Shown here in pieces: positions 49,711-57,545 of a DNA stretch of 64,000 nucleotides; the first letter of the stretch is position 1, and each line of letters opens with the position of its first letter. Under the pieces are notes generated by a model, which had not been told where the DNA came from, made no database searches, and was given only the letters and a program-made list of their open reading frames with translations. A program made the translations under genes and the position numbers. The stretch lies in contig NZ_QRQC01000011.1 of the NCBI RefSeq assembly GCF_003475325.1, positions 26,655 to 90,654 of the forward strand. Reading direction: 5' to 3'. Source of the stretch: Collinsella sp. AF33-16 (GTDB lineage Bacteria > Actinomycetota > Coriobacteriia > Coriobacteriales > Coriobacteriaceae).

Positions 49711-49759
49711 AACGGGCGGGCAAGATGGAGCTGTTGGGACTTCATCTCGCCCGCCCGTG
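49711..49759 (-). terminator. Terminator after the ThrE-type exporter gene
   Basis: 10 bp stem ACGGGCGGGC/GCCCGCCCGT extended through GATG/CATC, followed by TTTTTG on the minus strand. It lies 220 bases past the exporter stop, beyond two palindromic repeats. Confidence 0.8.
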
Positions 49760-49873
49760 ATACGTGCGTCTGCGACTACTTATGTGGTGGAACCAGCCTA
49801 GCACGAAAACCCCGCGCTTCGTAAGCGTTGAGTTTATGGAGATGCAGGGCACCAATAATCCCCCGACCCCATA

Positions 49874-49940
49874 AGTTGCGGTGGAATACGGACTGTTTTG
49901 ACCCTTTAAGCAGCAATTCAGTCCCTATTTCACCGCAACT
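49874..49940. repeat. Palindromic repeat, family 1 copy 3
   Basis: Arms AGTTGCGGTGGAATACGGACTG and CAGTCCCTATTTCACCGCAACT. Outer ends match copies 1 and 2. The inner arm differs (GGACTG instead of TTCCTG), yet remains complementary. Confidence 0.85.
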
Positions 49941-49943
49941 CAT

Positions 49944-49976
49944 TTGGTGCAAAGTAACCTGTCCCCCCTTGCACCA
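49944..49976. repeat. Short palindrome with CTGTCCCC centre
   Basis: Arms TTGGTGCAA and TTGCACCAA around AGTAACCTGTCCCCC. It ends 2 bases before the exporter gene's stop. The centre shares GGGGACAG with family 3 repeats. Confidence 0.7.
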
Positions 49977-49977
49977 A

Positions 49978-51546
49978 TTAGCTGGTGTGGCGCCAGCGAG
50001 AGTCGGTGAGGGTTCTCGCCACGCCCAGGCCAACGGGCAGAAACGCCACAATGAGCACTGCACGCACAAACCAGCCGAGCATATTGACCGTGTCGAAGGT
50101 GCACATGTAATACATCGAGCGATACAGATACAAGCCCGGCACCATAATGACAATCGATGGCACCGTGAGGGCGATACGTGGGTAGGTGAGCTTGATTTCG
50201 GCTAAGCTCGCGAGCAGCCCCGATACCAGCGCGCCGATAAACGCTGCCGCCTCGGGAGGCATACCTACGCTCAGGCCCAGAAAGGGAAACAGCATCGGCG
50301 CATCGACGAGCGTAAGGCGCAAGGTATTGGACACGGCGCCGATCAGCCCAGCTGCCGCGGCCATCTTTACCGGGCTGTTGAACATCACCGAGAAGCCGAA
50401 TACGCCAACAAAGCTCATCACCACGCGCAGGAGCGTAAGGGCAAGCGGCGAAAGGCCGAGCGGGGCAAAATCATCCGGTGCCAGCCCCACACACTCGGCA
50501 ACCATCCAGCCCACAAGGGTCGCCATCACAATAATCGACACGGCATACGAAAGACGCTCAATGCCGCTTCGCATATCGAGCTTAGCGATGTCGAGGCCTG
50601 CCGTAATGAGGGGAAAGCCGGGAATCACAAAGAGCATGGCGCCGATATAGCCTTCTTGGTGCGACATTGCCCCCGGTACGACCTGGCCAAGGCCGAGCAA
50701 TGCCAGCAGATACGAAACGCAAGCGAGCGCAACGCCAATCGTCAGCGCGCTAAACTGGCCAAGACCCTGCTTGAGAATATGAGAGCGAGCAAAGTTGCCA
50801 ACACCAGCGCCTACGAATGCGCAGGCCATCTCGATAGGGCCGCCGCCGAGCAAAAAGACGAAGGCGCCGCAAGCACAAGCTGCCGCAAGGCCCTGTTGCC
50901 AGGGAGAGTAATCGGGTTTTGAACTCTCAACGGTCTTGAGCATCTCGTGGTATTCGTGCACGGTAAACCGGCGCCCATACGTCTCGATTTCCTTTAGGAA
51001 GCTCTCCATCATCCAAATGCGATGGGTATTGACTCCCGTTGTGGGCAGGCTGACAACCTCGTTAAAGCAGTGGCCATCTTCGATGCAGGTGCACTCAAAC
51101 GACAGAAGACTTAAGTCAACGTGGACGGTGACACCGAGTACGGCGGCAACGCGATTCATGGTATCGCGTACACGCCAGGCACCCGTTCCGCTCGCGAGCA
51201 TAAGCATACCGGTGCGGCAGATGATGGATGACTTATCGGTGAGCGGCGCATCGACGGCAAGCTCATCGCCTGCCGTCACGATCTGGTGCCAGTCTGTTTT
51301 CATATGGAGTGCGCCGGCACGAACACCGTGGTGCATGGGGGCTCTCGAAAGCAGCGAGTCAAGGCGCGAAGACTGTGGGGGCTCCGTTGATTCGTCCTCA
51401 ACCTCATCAGTCTCTTCATCGACCAGATCAAATGAGTCAAGCGATGCCGGCTCGCGACGATCGATTAGCTCCTCATCCTCATCGTCAAAGTAATTGAACT
51501 GATCGAGCATGTCCTCTTCGATTGCACGCTCGCTCGCGTCGTCCAT
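49978..51546 (-). CDS. Threonine/serine exporter family protein (ThrE type)
   Basis: 522-residue membrane exporter. A 90-residue acidic N-terminal tail (EEDMLDQFNYFDDEDEELIDRRE...) precedes the cytoplasmic-facing domain with LMLASGTGAWRVRDTMNRVAAVLGV, the family's amidase-like segment. Then come about 10 hydrophobic helices (KPDYSPWQQGLAAACACGAFVFLLGG; LFVIPGFPLITAGLDIAKLD; and the second half LTVPSIVIMVPGLYLYRSMYYM). Both ThrE parts are fused in one chain. Substrate is presumably threonine, serine or a related small molecule. Confidence 0.88.
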   Translation of the reverse strand: MDDASERAIEEDMLDQFNYFDDEDEELIDRREPASLDSFDLVDEETDEVEDESTEPPQSSRLDSLLSRAPMHHGVRAGALHMKTDWHQIVTAGDELAVDAPLTDKSSIICRTGMLMLASGTGAWRVRDTMNRVAAVLGVTVHVDLSLLSFECTCIEDGHCFNEVVSLPTTGVNTHRIWMMESFLKEIETYGRRFTVHEYHEMLKTVESSKPDYSPWQQGLAAACACGAFVFLLGGGPIEMACAFVGAGVGNFARSHILKQGLGQFSALTIGVALACVSYLLALLGLGQVVPGAMSHQEGYIGAMLFVIPGFPLITAGLDIAKLDMRSGIERLSYAVSIIVMATLVGWMVAECVGLAPDDFAPLGLSPLALTLLRVVMSFVGVFGFSVMFNSPVKMAAAAGLIGAVSNTLRLTLVDAPMLFPFLGLSVGMPPEAAAFIGALVSGLLASLAEIKLTYPRIALTVPSIVIMVPGLYLYRSMYYMCTFDTVNMLGWFVRAVLIVAFLPVGLGVARTLTDSRWRHTS

Positions 51547-51669
51547 ATAGACGCTCCCTTCCTACCGACTAACCCCCATCCTAGGCAGCGACGGCTAAAG
51601 GAAACATAAAAGAGACGGCTGCCATGCGAGCCATGTGCTCAATAGCCGTTGGGTAGTCGTTTAAGAACG
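51547..51669. other. Exporter upstream region
   Basis: Spacer between the exporter start and element B, expected to hold the exporter promoter. No other structure was recognised. Confidence 0.35.
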
Positions 51670-51866
51670 TCCCCAATGACTATTGACGGCCAAGGCAACG
51701 CCGATGTATTGGCAACGTCAGCGAGCGGGCCGCATTTGAGACAAGGTGACGTGAAACGAAAGGGCGCTGACCTTCTGGTCGCGCCCTTGAAATTGAACGT
51801 CAGATTGTCCAAATGCGGCCCGCGCAGCGTCGGCCGGTCCGCCGTTCGGTAGAACGGCGGAACCAA
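51670..51866 (-). ncRNA. Structured intergenic element, copy B (unassigned)
   Basis: Second copy of the element at 15448-15642, reaching the lysS stop. The unpaired blocks (CAACGCCGATG, CAGCGA, AAGGTG, GAAACGA, CTTCTGG, TTGAA, CAGATTG, GCAGCGTCG) are the same in order and spacing. The stems differ but still pair: GCGGGCCGCATTTG/CAAATGCGGCCCGC for the long arm, AAGGGCGC/GCGCCCTT for the apical hairpin, and GGTCCGCCGTTC/GAACGGCGGAACC for the end hairpin. The covariation supports a functional RNA; strand and role are unknown. Confidence 0.7.
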
Positions 51867-53831
51867 TTAGTACATCTTTGCGCCGGCGGGGATGGAGGCG
51901 TCGAGCTGGATCAGGTTGAGACGCTCCTCACCATCCTCCTCGTGGATAGCGCTGATGAGCATGCCGCAGCTGGGAATGCCCATCATCTTGCGCGGCGGCA
52001 GATTGGTGATGGCGAGCAAGGTCTTGCCGACCAGGTCCTCGGGCTCATAATAACCGTGAATGCCGGAGAGGATGGTGCGGTCGGTGCCAGTGCCGTCGTC
52101 GAGCGTAAAGTTCAGCAGCTTCTTGGACTTCTTGACGGCCTCGCACGCCTTGACCTTCACAGCGCGGAAATCGCTCTTGGAGAAGGTATCAAAGTCGACG
52201 AACTCCTCAAACAGCGGCTCGACGGCGATCTTGGAGTAATCAACCGTGGGCTTGAGCGGCTTGACGAACGGGCTCGCGGTGTTGCCGGCCTCGGCAGCCT
52301 TGGCGGCAGCGGCACCGGACTGGAAACCCTTCTCGGGCTTCATGTGCGGGAACAGTAGCACGTCGCGGATGGAAGCCTGGTTGGTGAGCAGCATGACCAC
52401 GCGGTCGATACCGATGCCGATGCCGCCCGCGGGAGGCATACCGTACTCGAGGGCGCGCACGTAGTCCTCGTCGTACTCCATGGCCTCGTCGTCGCCGCCA
52501 GCCTTCTCGGCCATCTGGGCGGCAAAGCGCTCGGCCTGGTCGACCGGGTCGTTGAGCTCGGAGAACGCGTTGGCGTACTCGTGACCGGCGATAACCAGCT
52601 CAAAGCGGTGCGTCAGGCGCGGGTCGTCCTCAAAGCGCTTGGCAAGCGGGCTGACCTCGATGGGGTAATCGCAAACGAACGTGGGGTTGACAATGGTGTC
52701 CTCGCCCAGCTCATCGTAGATCTCGGCGATAATCTTGCCGGCGGTCCACTCGGGCTTAATCTCCAGGCCCTTCTCGCGCGCGGCGGCAGCAAGCTCCTCG
52801 ACCGGCGTGTCGATGGTGACCTGCTTGCCGAGCACGTCGGAAACGATGTCGGTCATGGGACGGCTGGCCCACTCACCAGAAAGGTCGATGGTCTGGCCCT
52901 GGTACTCGATGACCTCGGAGTTGCCGATGGCCTTGTTAGCCGCCTTAATGACACCCTGGGCGAGCGCCTTCATGCCCTCGAGGTCGGAGAAGGCACGATA
53001 GGCCTCCATCGTGGTGAACTCGGGGTTGTGGGTAAGGTCCATGCCCTCGTTACGGAAGATACGGCCGATCTCGAACACGCGCTCAAAACCGCCGACGATG
53101 CAGCGCTTGAGGTGCAGCTCGGTAGCAATGCGCAGGTAGCACTCCTGATCGAGCGCGTTGAAGTGGGTAATGAACGGCTTGGCAGTAGCGCCGCCCTGGA
53201 TGGTCTGCAGGATGGGGGTCTCGACCTCCATGTAGCCGTCGGACTCCATAAAGCGACGGAAGGTGGAGAGAATCTGCGAACGCTTACGGAACGTCTCGCG
53301 AACGTCGTCGTTGGCGATCAGGTCAACATAGCGCTGGCGATAGCGGGTCTCCTTGTCGGAAAGACCGTGGAACTTCTCGGGCAGCGGACGAACGGCCTTG
53401 GCAAGCAGGGTCGCGCTCTTAGGGGCAACGGAAAGCTGACCGCGCTGGGTGCGCACAACCACGCCGGTCACGCCCAGGATGTCGCCCAGGTCGAGGGACT
53501 TGAGCGTATTCCAGGCAGCCTCGTCCATGTCGTTGATGCGGCAGAACAGCTGAATCTCGGCAGTCGCATCGCGCACGACGATGAACATGATCTTGCCCTG
53601 ACCGCGCTTGGCGACCACACGGCCGGCGATCTTCACGACGTCCTCGGTGTCCTCGCCATCGGCAAGCTCGGCATACTTAGCCTCGATATCGGCAACGTAG
53701 TCCTCAAGCTCAGAGTGCTCGGGATAGGGGTTCTGGCCCGCCTCGAACAGGGCGGCGCGCTTGGCCAGGCGGGTGGCGCGCTCGTCGTTGAGCGTCGATG
53801 CCTGATCTGCGGCGTTCTGGTTCTCTGCCAT
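51867..53831 (-). CDS. lysS: Lysyl-tRNA synthetase with C-terminal tRNA-binding domain
   Basis: 654 residues; charges tRNA-Lys. The class IIb LysRS part (about 1-505) has the OB fold (VVKIAGRVVAKRGQGKIMFIVVRD), motif 1 (FRRFMESDGYMEVETPIL), motif 2 (FRNEGMDLTHNPEFTTMEAY) and motif 3 (GGIGIGIDRVVMLL). Unusually it continues through a linker into residues 545-654, an OB-fold domain of the EMAPII/Trbp111 kind (VDFDTFSKSDFRAVKV, LSGIHGYYEPEDLVGKTLL, ITNLPPRKMMGIPSCGMLI), as normally seen at the end of MetRS. Normal LysRS is about 500 residues. It follows greA on the same strand. Confidence 0.95.
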   Translation of the reverse strand: MAENQNAADQASTLNDERATRLAKRAALFEAGQNPYPEHSELEDYVADIEAKYAELADGEDTEDVVKIAGRVVAKRGQGKIMFIVVRDATAEIQLFCRINDMDEAAWNTLKSLDLGDILGVTGVVVRTQRGQLSVAPKSATLLAKAVRPLPEKFHGLSDKETRYRQRYVDLIANDDVRETFRKRSQILSTFRRFMESDGYMEVETPILQTIQGGATAKPFITHFNALDQECYLRIATELHLKRCIVGGFERVFEIGRIFRNEGMDLTHNPEFTTMEAYRAFSDLEGMKALAQGVIKAANKAIGNSEVIEYQGQTIDLSGEWASRPMTDIVSDVLGKQVTIDTPVEELAAAAREKGLEIKPEWTAGKIIAEIYDELGEDTIVNPTFVCDYPIEVSPLAKRFEDDPRLTHRFELVIAGHEYANAFSELNDPVDQAERFAAQMAEKAGGDDEAMEYDEDYVRALEYGMPPAGGIGIGIDRVVMLLTNQASIRDVLLFPHMKPEKGFQSGAAAAKAAEAGNTASPFVKPLKPTVDYSKIAVEPLFEEFVDFDTFSKSDFRAVKVKACEAVKKSKKLLNFTLDDGTGTDRTILSGIHGYYEPEDLVGKTLLAITNLPPRKMMGIPSCGMLISAIHEEDGEERLNLIQLDASIPAGAKMY

Positions 53832-53849
53832 AAGTTAGCTCCTCAAACT

Positions 53850-53883
53850 AAAACGCTCCCCAGGATTCGGTCCCAGGGAGCGA
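53850..53883 (-). terminator. Hairpin between greA and lysS
   Basis: Stem CGCTCCCTGGG/CCTGGGGAGCG with TTTTAGTTT on the minus strand, directly before the lysS ribosome site. It could terminate greA or attenuate lysS. Confidence 0.7.
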
Positions 53884-53910
53884 AAACATACCTTTACGCG
53901 GGACCGTGGT

Positions 53911-54381
53911 CTAGCGTGCAATCTTGGCGATGGTGTAGACGCGAGTCTTGCCGGAAGGCGTAACGACCTCGACGGAGTCGCCCTCGCCGTGACCGATGAT
54001 GGCGTGGCCGACCGGAGACTCGTTGGAAATCTTGTGCTCGAGCGAGTTGGTCTCGGTGGTACCGACGAGCGTGACTTCCATGACCTCACCGTTGGGATCA
54101 ATCAGAGAAACGGTGGAACCGATGGAGACGGTCAGATCACCTGTGGTGGCAGCAACCTGAGCGTTGGCAAGGATGGCCTGGATCTCGGCAATACGAGCGG
54201 CGTTCTGGGCCTGCTTGTCCTTGGCGGCATCGTACTCGGAGTTCTCCGAAAGGTCGCCGAACGCGCGGGCTTCCTTGATGTCCTCGACGATCTCCTTGGC
54301 GTAATCGCCCTCACGCCAAGCGAGCTCCTCGACGAGCTTCTGGCGGCCCTCAGCGGTCAGTACGATCTGGCTTGCGTCCAT
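53911..54381 (-). CDS. greA: Transcription elongation factor GreA
   Basis: 156-residue factor that rescues backtracked RNA polymerase by stimulating transcript cleavage. The N-terminal coiled coil has EEIVLTAEGRQKLVEELAWRE-like sequence and the tip acidic residues in ARAFGDLSENSEYDAAKDKQ. The C-terminal FKBP-like domain has NSLEHKISNESPVGHAIIGHGEGDSVEV. ATG 54381 has GGGGAG upstream. lysS follows downstream. Confidence 0.96.
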   Translation of the reverse strand: MDASQIVLTAEGRQKLVEELAWREGDYAKEIVEDIKEARAFGDLSENSEYDAAKDKQAQNAARIAEIQAILANAQVAATTGDLTVSIGSTVSLIDPNGEVMEVTLVGTTETNSLEHKISNESPVGHAIIGHGEGDSVEVVTPSGKTRVYTIAKIAR

Positions 54382-54429
54382 ACGGATATCTCCCCAACTC
54401 TGATCAAACAATCAACTGTCAACAAAACG

Positions 54430-54462
54430 AAAAAGACCGGCTAGCCTGCGGGCAAGCCGGTC
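54430..54462 (-). terminator. Terminator after tatA
   Basis: 8 bp stem GACCGGCT/AGCCGGTC with TTTTTCG after it on the minus strand, 26 bases beyond the tatA stop. Confidence 0.85.
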
Positions 54463-54487
54463 AGGTGCTCACCCCAAAGGGATGGGA

Positions 54488-54763
54488 CTACTCTGCGTCC
54501 GCGTCGCTGTCCTCTGCCTGCTTCTTCTTGGCAGCAGCGAGCTTGGCCTCGAGCTCAGCGATCTCCTTGTCCTCCTCGGACTGCTCGACCACGACCTCCT
54601 CGGCCTGCTTGGTCTCGGCCTTATCGTCGCCTTCCATACCCTCGCGGATATTCTTGACGGTAGAGCCGAGGGACTTGCCGAGCTTCGGCAGGTTCTTGGG
54701 CCCGAAGATAATCAGGACAACGACGAGAATAATGATGAGCTCAGGAGCCCTCAGTCCAAACAT
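54488..54763 (-). CDS. tatA: Sec-independent translocase protein TatA
   Basis: 91-residue component of the twin-arginine export system. A single N-terminal transmembrane helix (about 7-19, PELIIILVVVLII) is followed by the hinge FGPKNLPKLGKSLG and an amphipathic helix (STVKNIREGMEGD). An acidic Glu/Lys/Ala-rich tail ends the protein. GGAGG lies just before ATG 54763. No tatC is nearby in the window. Confidence 0.93.
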   Translation of the reverse strand: MFGLRAPELIIILVVVLIIFGPKNLPKLGKSLGSTVKNIREGMEGDDKAETKQAEEVVVEQSEEDKEIAELEAKLAAAKKKQAEDSDADAE

Positions 54764-54835
54764 GTAGACCTCCACAATACAGCGAGACAAGCTCGAATGA
54801 GTATACCGCGGGTATCGCGGTATCACAACAATAGC

Positions 54836-54866
54836 TAAAAAAAGGGACCGCAAGAAGCGGTCCCTC
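54836..54866 (-). terminator. Terminator after tRNA-Pro
   Basis: 8 bp stem GGGACCGC/GCGGTCCC with T7 on the minus strand, 10 bases past the tRNA. Confidence 0.85.
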
Positions 54867-54875
54867 CTCATGCTC

Positions 54876-54952
54876 TGGTCGGGTTGACTGGATTTGAACC
54901 AGCGACCCCTGCGTCCCGAACGCAGTGCTCTACCAAACTGAGCCACAACCCG
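54876..54952 (-). tRNA. tRNA-Pro (anticodon CGG)
   Basis: 77-base cloverleaf with encoded CCA, acceptor CGGGTTG/CAACCCG and anticodon loop TTCGGGA. It has its own terminator. Confidence 0.96.
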
Positions 54953-55001
54953 TTAGCTCGACTATAGTAACAAAGATTTCCGTCGTGTGCTAGAGAAATT
55001 T

Positions 55002-55898
55002 TTACTTCTTTGGCACTTCGATGCGAACCGTGTTGGGAATGAGCTCCGTCGCGCAGGCCCACCAGCCGTTTTGCTGGGCAGCGTCGGCAAGCCTTTCGGC
55101 CGTGGCAGCGGTGTCGCAAATGGCAAACGAGCAGGCGCCCGATCCGCACACATCTACAGCAACGGTGCCGTCTTGTTTACGCAGACAATCGAGAACCGTT
55201 TGTATCTGCGGCTCCATCTGTGCGGAAATGACACCCAGGTTGTTATGGATGAGCGCATATGCCGTCTCGGCATCACCAGCACGCAAGGCAGAAGCTATCG
55301 CGCCGGGCTTGTCCGCAGGCACCGGGGCCTCGTCAAAACGTCGATAGGCTTCAATTGTCGAAACACTTGCCTCGCGCGGCTTGACCAACACGACGGGCGT
55401 TGCGGGCAGCGCAGGGTACTCAGTTGCCAGCACGTCTCCCCCACCTACGTAGAACGCAGGGCTCGCGTGCAAAAAGAACGGGACGTCAGCACCAATGCCC
55501 CGCGCAATGTCGTCGAGCGCGGGGTCGGAGCGATCAATTCCCCAGAGCTCCGCCAAGGCGACAATGACCGCGGCCGCATCCGTCGAGGGACCGCCCAAGC
55601 CGGCGCACAATGGAATGCGCTTCTCAATCGTCACGCAGATGTTTGCCTCGCGACCATAATGCTCGGCCATAGCAACCGCAGCCCGATACGCCGTATTCTT
55701 TTGCATGGGAAAATCTGATGCCGGAACCGTTTGGACGGTCAGCGCCTGCGCCGGCGTGACCGTCACGGCATCGGAAAGACCGACGGCTACCATCAGGGAA
55801 TCGACCCTGTGGTAGCCGCGGTCATCGCGCTCGGTATGAACCCCCAGGTAGAGGTTAATCTTTGCCGGCGCGGAAAGAGTCAGGGACCGATCGGTCAC
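55002..55898 (-). CDS. ispE: 4-diphosphocytidyl-2-C-methyl-D-erythritol kinase
   Basis: 298-residue GHMP kinase of the MEP pathway. LSAPAKINLYLGV is the N-terminal signature with the catalytic Lys, and VDSLMVAVGLSDAV is conserved. The ATP loop reads PLCAGLGGPSTDAAA (96-110), whereas most relatives have GLGGGSSDAA. VCGSGACSFAI is the third motif. It lies 2 bases after the veg gene, the same neighbour relationship as in Bacillus. Confidence 0.94.
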   Translation of the reverse strand: MTDRSLTLSAPAKINLYLGVHTERDDRGYHRVDSLMVAVGLSDAVTVTPAQALTVQTVPASDFPMQKNTAYRAAVAMAEHYGREANICVTIEKRIPLCAGLGGPSTDAAAVIVALAELWGIDRSDPALDDIARGIGADVPFFLHASPAFYVGGGDVLATEYPALPATPVVLVKPREASVSTIEAYRRFDEAPVPADKPGAIASALRAGDAETAYALIHNNLGVISAQMEPQIQTVLDCLRKQDGTVAVDVCGSGACSFAICDTAATAERLADAAQQNGWWACATELIPNTVRIEVPKK

Positions 55899-55900
55899 CG

Positions 55901-56197
55901 TTAATGCTCCTCGAGCTGATTGCCGAGCGGGGTAAAGATATGCTCGCCGCTCTCGGGATCGAACAGCTCGACCTGACCGGTGAGGACATCGATATACTGG
56001 TAGGACTGACGCGACTTGCGCCCGCGGCGCTCGTCGACCTCGACGATAAAGACGGCGGGGTGGACGCTCTTGATGGTGCCCATGCGCTCGACGACGCGGG
56101 TGCGGCCCATGTTGGCCTTCACCTTGACGCGATCGCCCACCATATCGGTCAGCTTCTCGTGGATGTCGTCGACGTGATTGACTTCCATCTCTTCCAT
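55901..56197 (-). CDS. veg: Veg family protein
   Basis: 98 residues. MEEMEVNHVDDIHEKLTDMVGDRVKVKANMGR is followed by a short SH3-like beta-barrel (IKSVHPAVFIVEVDERRGRKSRQSYQYIDVLTGQVEL). Veg in Bacillus influences biofilm formation and is abundant in vegetative cells, but its molecular role is not settled. The ATG at 56197 has TGGAGG 9 bases upstream. ispE follows immediately. Confidence 0.85.
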   Translation of the reverse strand: MEEMEVNHVDDIHEKLTDMVGDRVKVKANMGRTRVVERMGTIKSVHPAVFIVEVDERRGRKSRQSYQYIDVLTGQVELFDPESGEHIFTPLGNQLEEH

Positions 56198-56311
56198 GAA
56201 CAGGGCCTCCAGAAGGTGCAATTCAAAAAGGGGATAATACCCCTAAGATAGACAAAACTCTAATACTATAGCACCCTGTTACAAACACGCGCAAGTAGCT
56301 AATTTGGCTAC

Positions 56312-56758
56312 TTACAGATTGTCGGTATCGAGGACGATGGTGAATGGGCCGTCGATGACGAGGTCGACCTTCATGTCGGCGCCAAAGATGCCGTGCGCCA
56401 CGTGTTCGACATCTTGGCGAACGAGCGTCAGGAAGTACTCGTAGAGCTCGTTGGCGACATCGGGGGCGCCGGCATCCGTAAACGATGGGCGGCGGCCGTG
56501 ACGGCAATCGGCGAACAGCGTGAACTGCGACACTACGAGAACCTCGCCGTCGACATCGGCAAGTGCCAGGTTGGTCTTGCCGTTCTCGTCCTCGTTAATG
56601 CGCAAGCCCCGGAGCTTGCCCCACAGTTTATCGGCCTCGGCGCGCGTGTCGCCGTGGCCCACGCCCAGCAGCACCAGATAGCCGCGCCCAATTTTACCCA
56701 CGCACTCGCCGTCGACCGTCACGCCGGCGTTGAGTACGCGCTGCACCACCGCACGCAC
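56312..56758 (-). CDS. dtd: D-aminoacyl-tRNA deacylase
   Basis: 148-residue enzyme that removes D-amino acids (and glycine mischarged on tRNA-Ala) from tRNA. MRAVVQRVLNAGVTVDGECVGKIGRGYLVLLGV is the family start and VVSQFTLFADCRHGRRPSFTDAG carries the catalytic SQFTL(Y/F). FGADMKVDLVIDGPFTIVLD has the Gly-Pro pocket motif (usually NDGP). Its start is 3 bases from the rdgB stop, so the two are coupled. Confidence 0.95.
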   Translation of the reverse strand: MRAVVQRVLNAGVTVDGECVGKIGRGYLVLLGVGHGDTRAEADKLWGKLRGLRINEDENGKTNLALADVDGEVLVVSQFTLFADCRHGRRPSFTDAGAPDVANELYEYFLTLVRQDVEHVAHGIFGADMKVDLVIDGPFTIVLDTDNL

Positions 56759-56761
56759 GGC

Positions 56762-57403
56762 TTACTCCTCGCCCGTCAGTTTGGCGGACAGATGCTCGAG
56801 CGCATGGAATCGATGGCTGATGGCGTTCTTCTCGTCCGCCGTCAGCTCGGCCATGGTCTTGCCCGGCGTGTCGACCGGCAGGAACAGTGGGTCGTAGCCA
56901 AAACCATGATCGCCGCGGCCCTCGTGTGCGATAGCGCCCTCGCAGGCGCCCTCGCCATAAGTGACCAGGCCGTCCGTGTCGATAAGCGCGACGACGCTCA
57001 TAAAACGCGCGGTGCGGTCCTCGTCGGCCACGCCCTCCAGATTCACGAGGAGCTTGGCGTTGTTGGCGGCATCGTCGCCGTGCACGCCCGCATAGCGTGC
57101 GCTGTACACGCCCGGCTCACCGTCCAGGGCATCAACGACCAGGCCCGAATCGTCGGCGATGGCCATAAGCCCCGTCTCCTCTACCGCGGCCTGCGCCTTG
57201 ATGATGGCGTTCTCCAAAAACGTCGTGCCGTTTTCCTCGGGGTCCTCAAAATCACCCAGCTGACCCAACGCCACAAAGCGAACCTCGGGCATGACCTTGC
57301 CCAAAATGGCCTCGATCTCGGTGAGCTTATGGGCATTGCCCGTTGCCACGACGATGGTCGCCGCCGGGTCGAGGGTGTCGATATCGATCTTCTCTAGTGC
57401 CAT
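56762..57403 (-). CDS. rdgB: XTP/dITP diphosphatase, RdgB/HAM1 family
   Basis: 213-residue house-cleaning pyrophosphatase for non-canonical purine nucleotides. IVVATGNAHKLTEIEAILG is the substrate loop, IADDSGLVVDALDGEPGVYSARYAG carries the metal and purine residues, and FGYDPLF and MAELTADEKNAISHR end it. ATG 57403 has AAGGAAG. The rph-rdgB-dtd order on one strand is common in Gram-positive bacteria. Confidence 0.95.
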   Translation of the reverse strand: MALEKIDIDTLDPAATIVVATGNAHKLTEIEAILGKVMPEVRFVALGQLGDFEDPEENGTTFLENAIIKAQAAVEETGLMAIADDSGLVVDALDGEPGVYSARYAGVHGDDAANNAKLLVNLEGVADEDRTARFMSVVALIDTDGLVTYGEGACEGAIAHEGRGDHGFGYDPLFLPVDTPGKTMAELTADEKNAISHRFHALEHLSAKLTGEE

Positions 57404-57508
57404 GACTGGCTTCCTTGTCTCTATAGCAATGCCGCCCAAGGGAAACTGGCCTCGAGCCCTCTCCCCTCCCTGGCGACAGAAACCTTATACTTCGACGTTT
57501 TCCCAGAT

Positions 57509-57545
57509 AAAACCTACCAAAATTAACATCCCTTTTTGGCAGGTT
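57509..57545. repeat. AAACCTGCC palindrome after rph
   Basis: Arms AAACCTACCAAAA and TTTTGGCAGGTT around TTAACATCCC. It overlaps the rph stop. On the minus strand it is followed by TTTTAT and would terminate rph. It matches the repeat at 23028-23068 that overlaps another stop codon. Confidence 0.75.
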
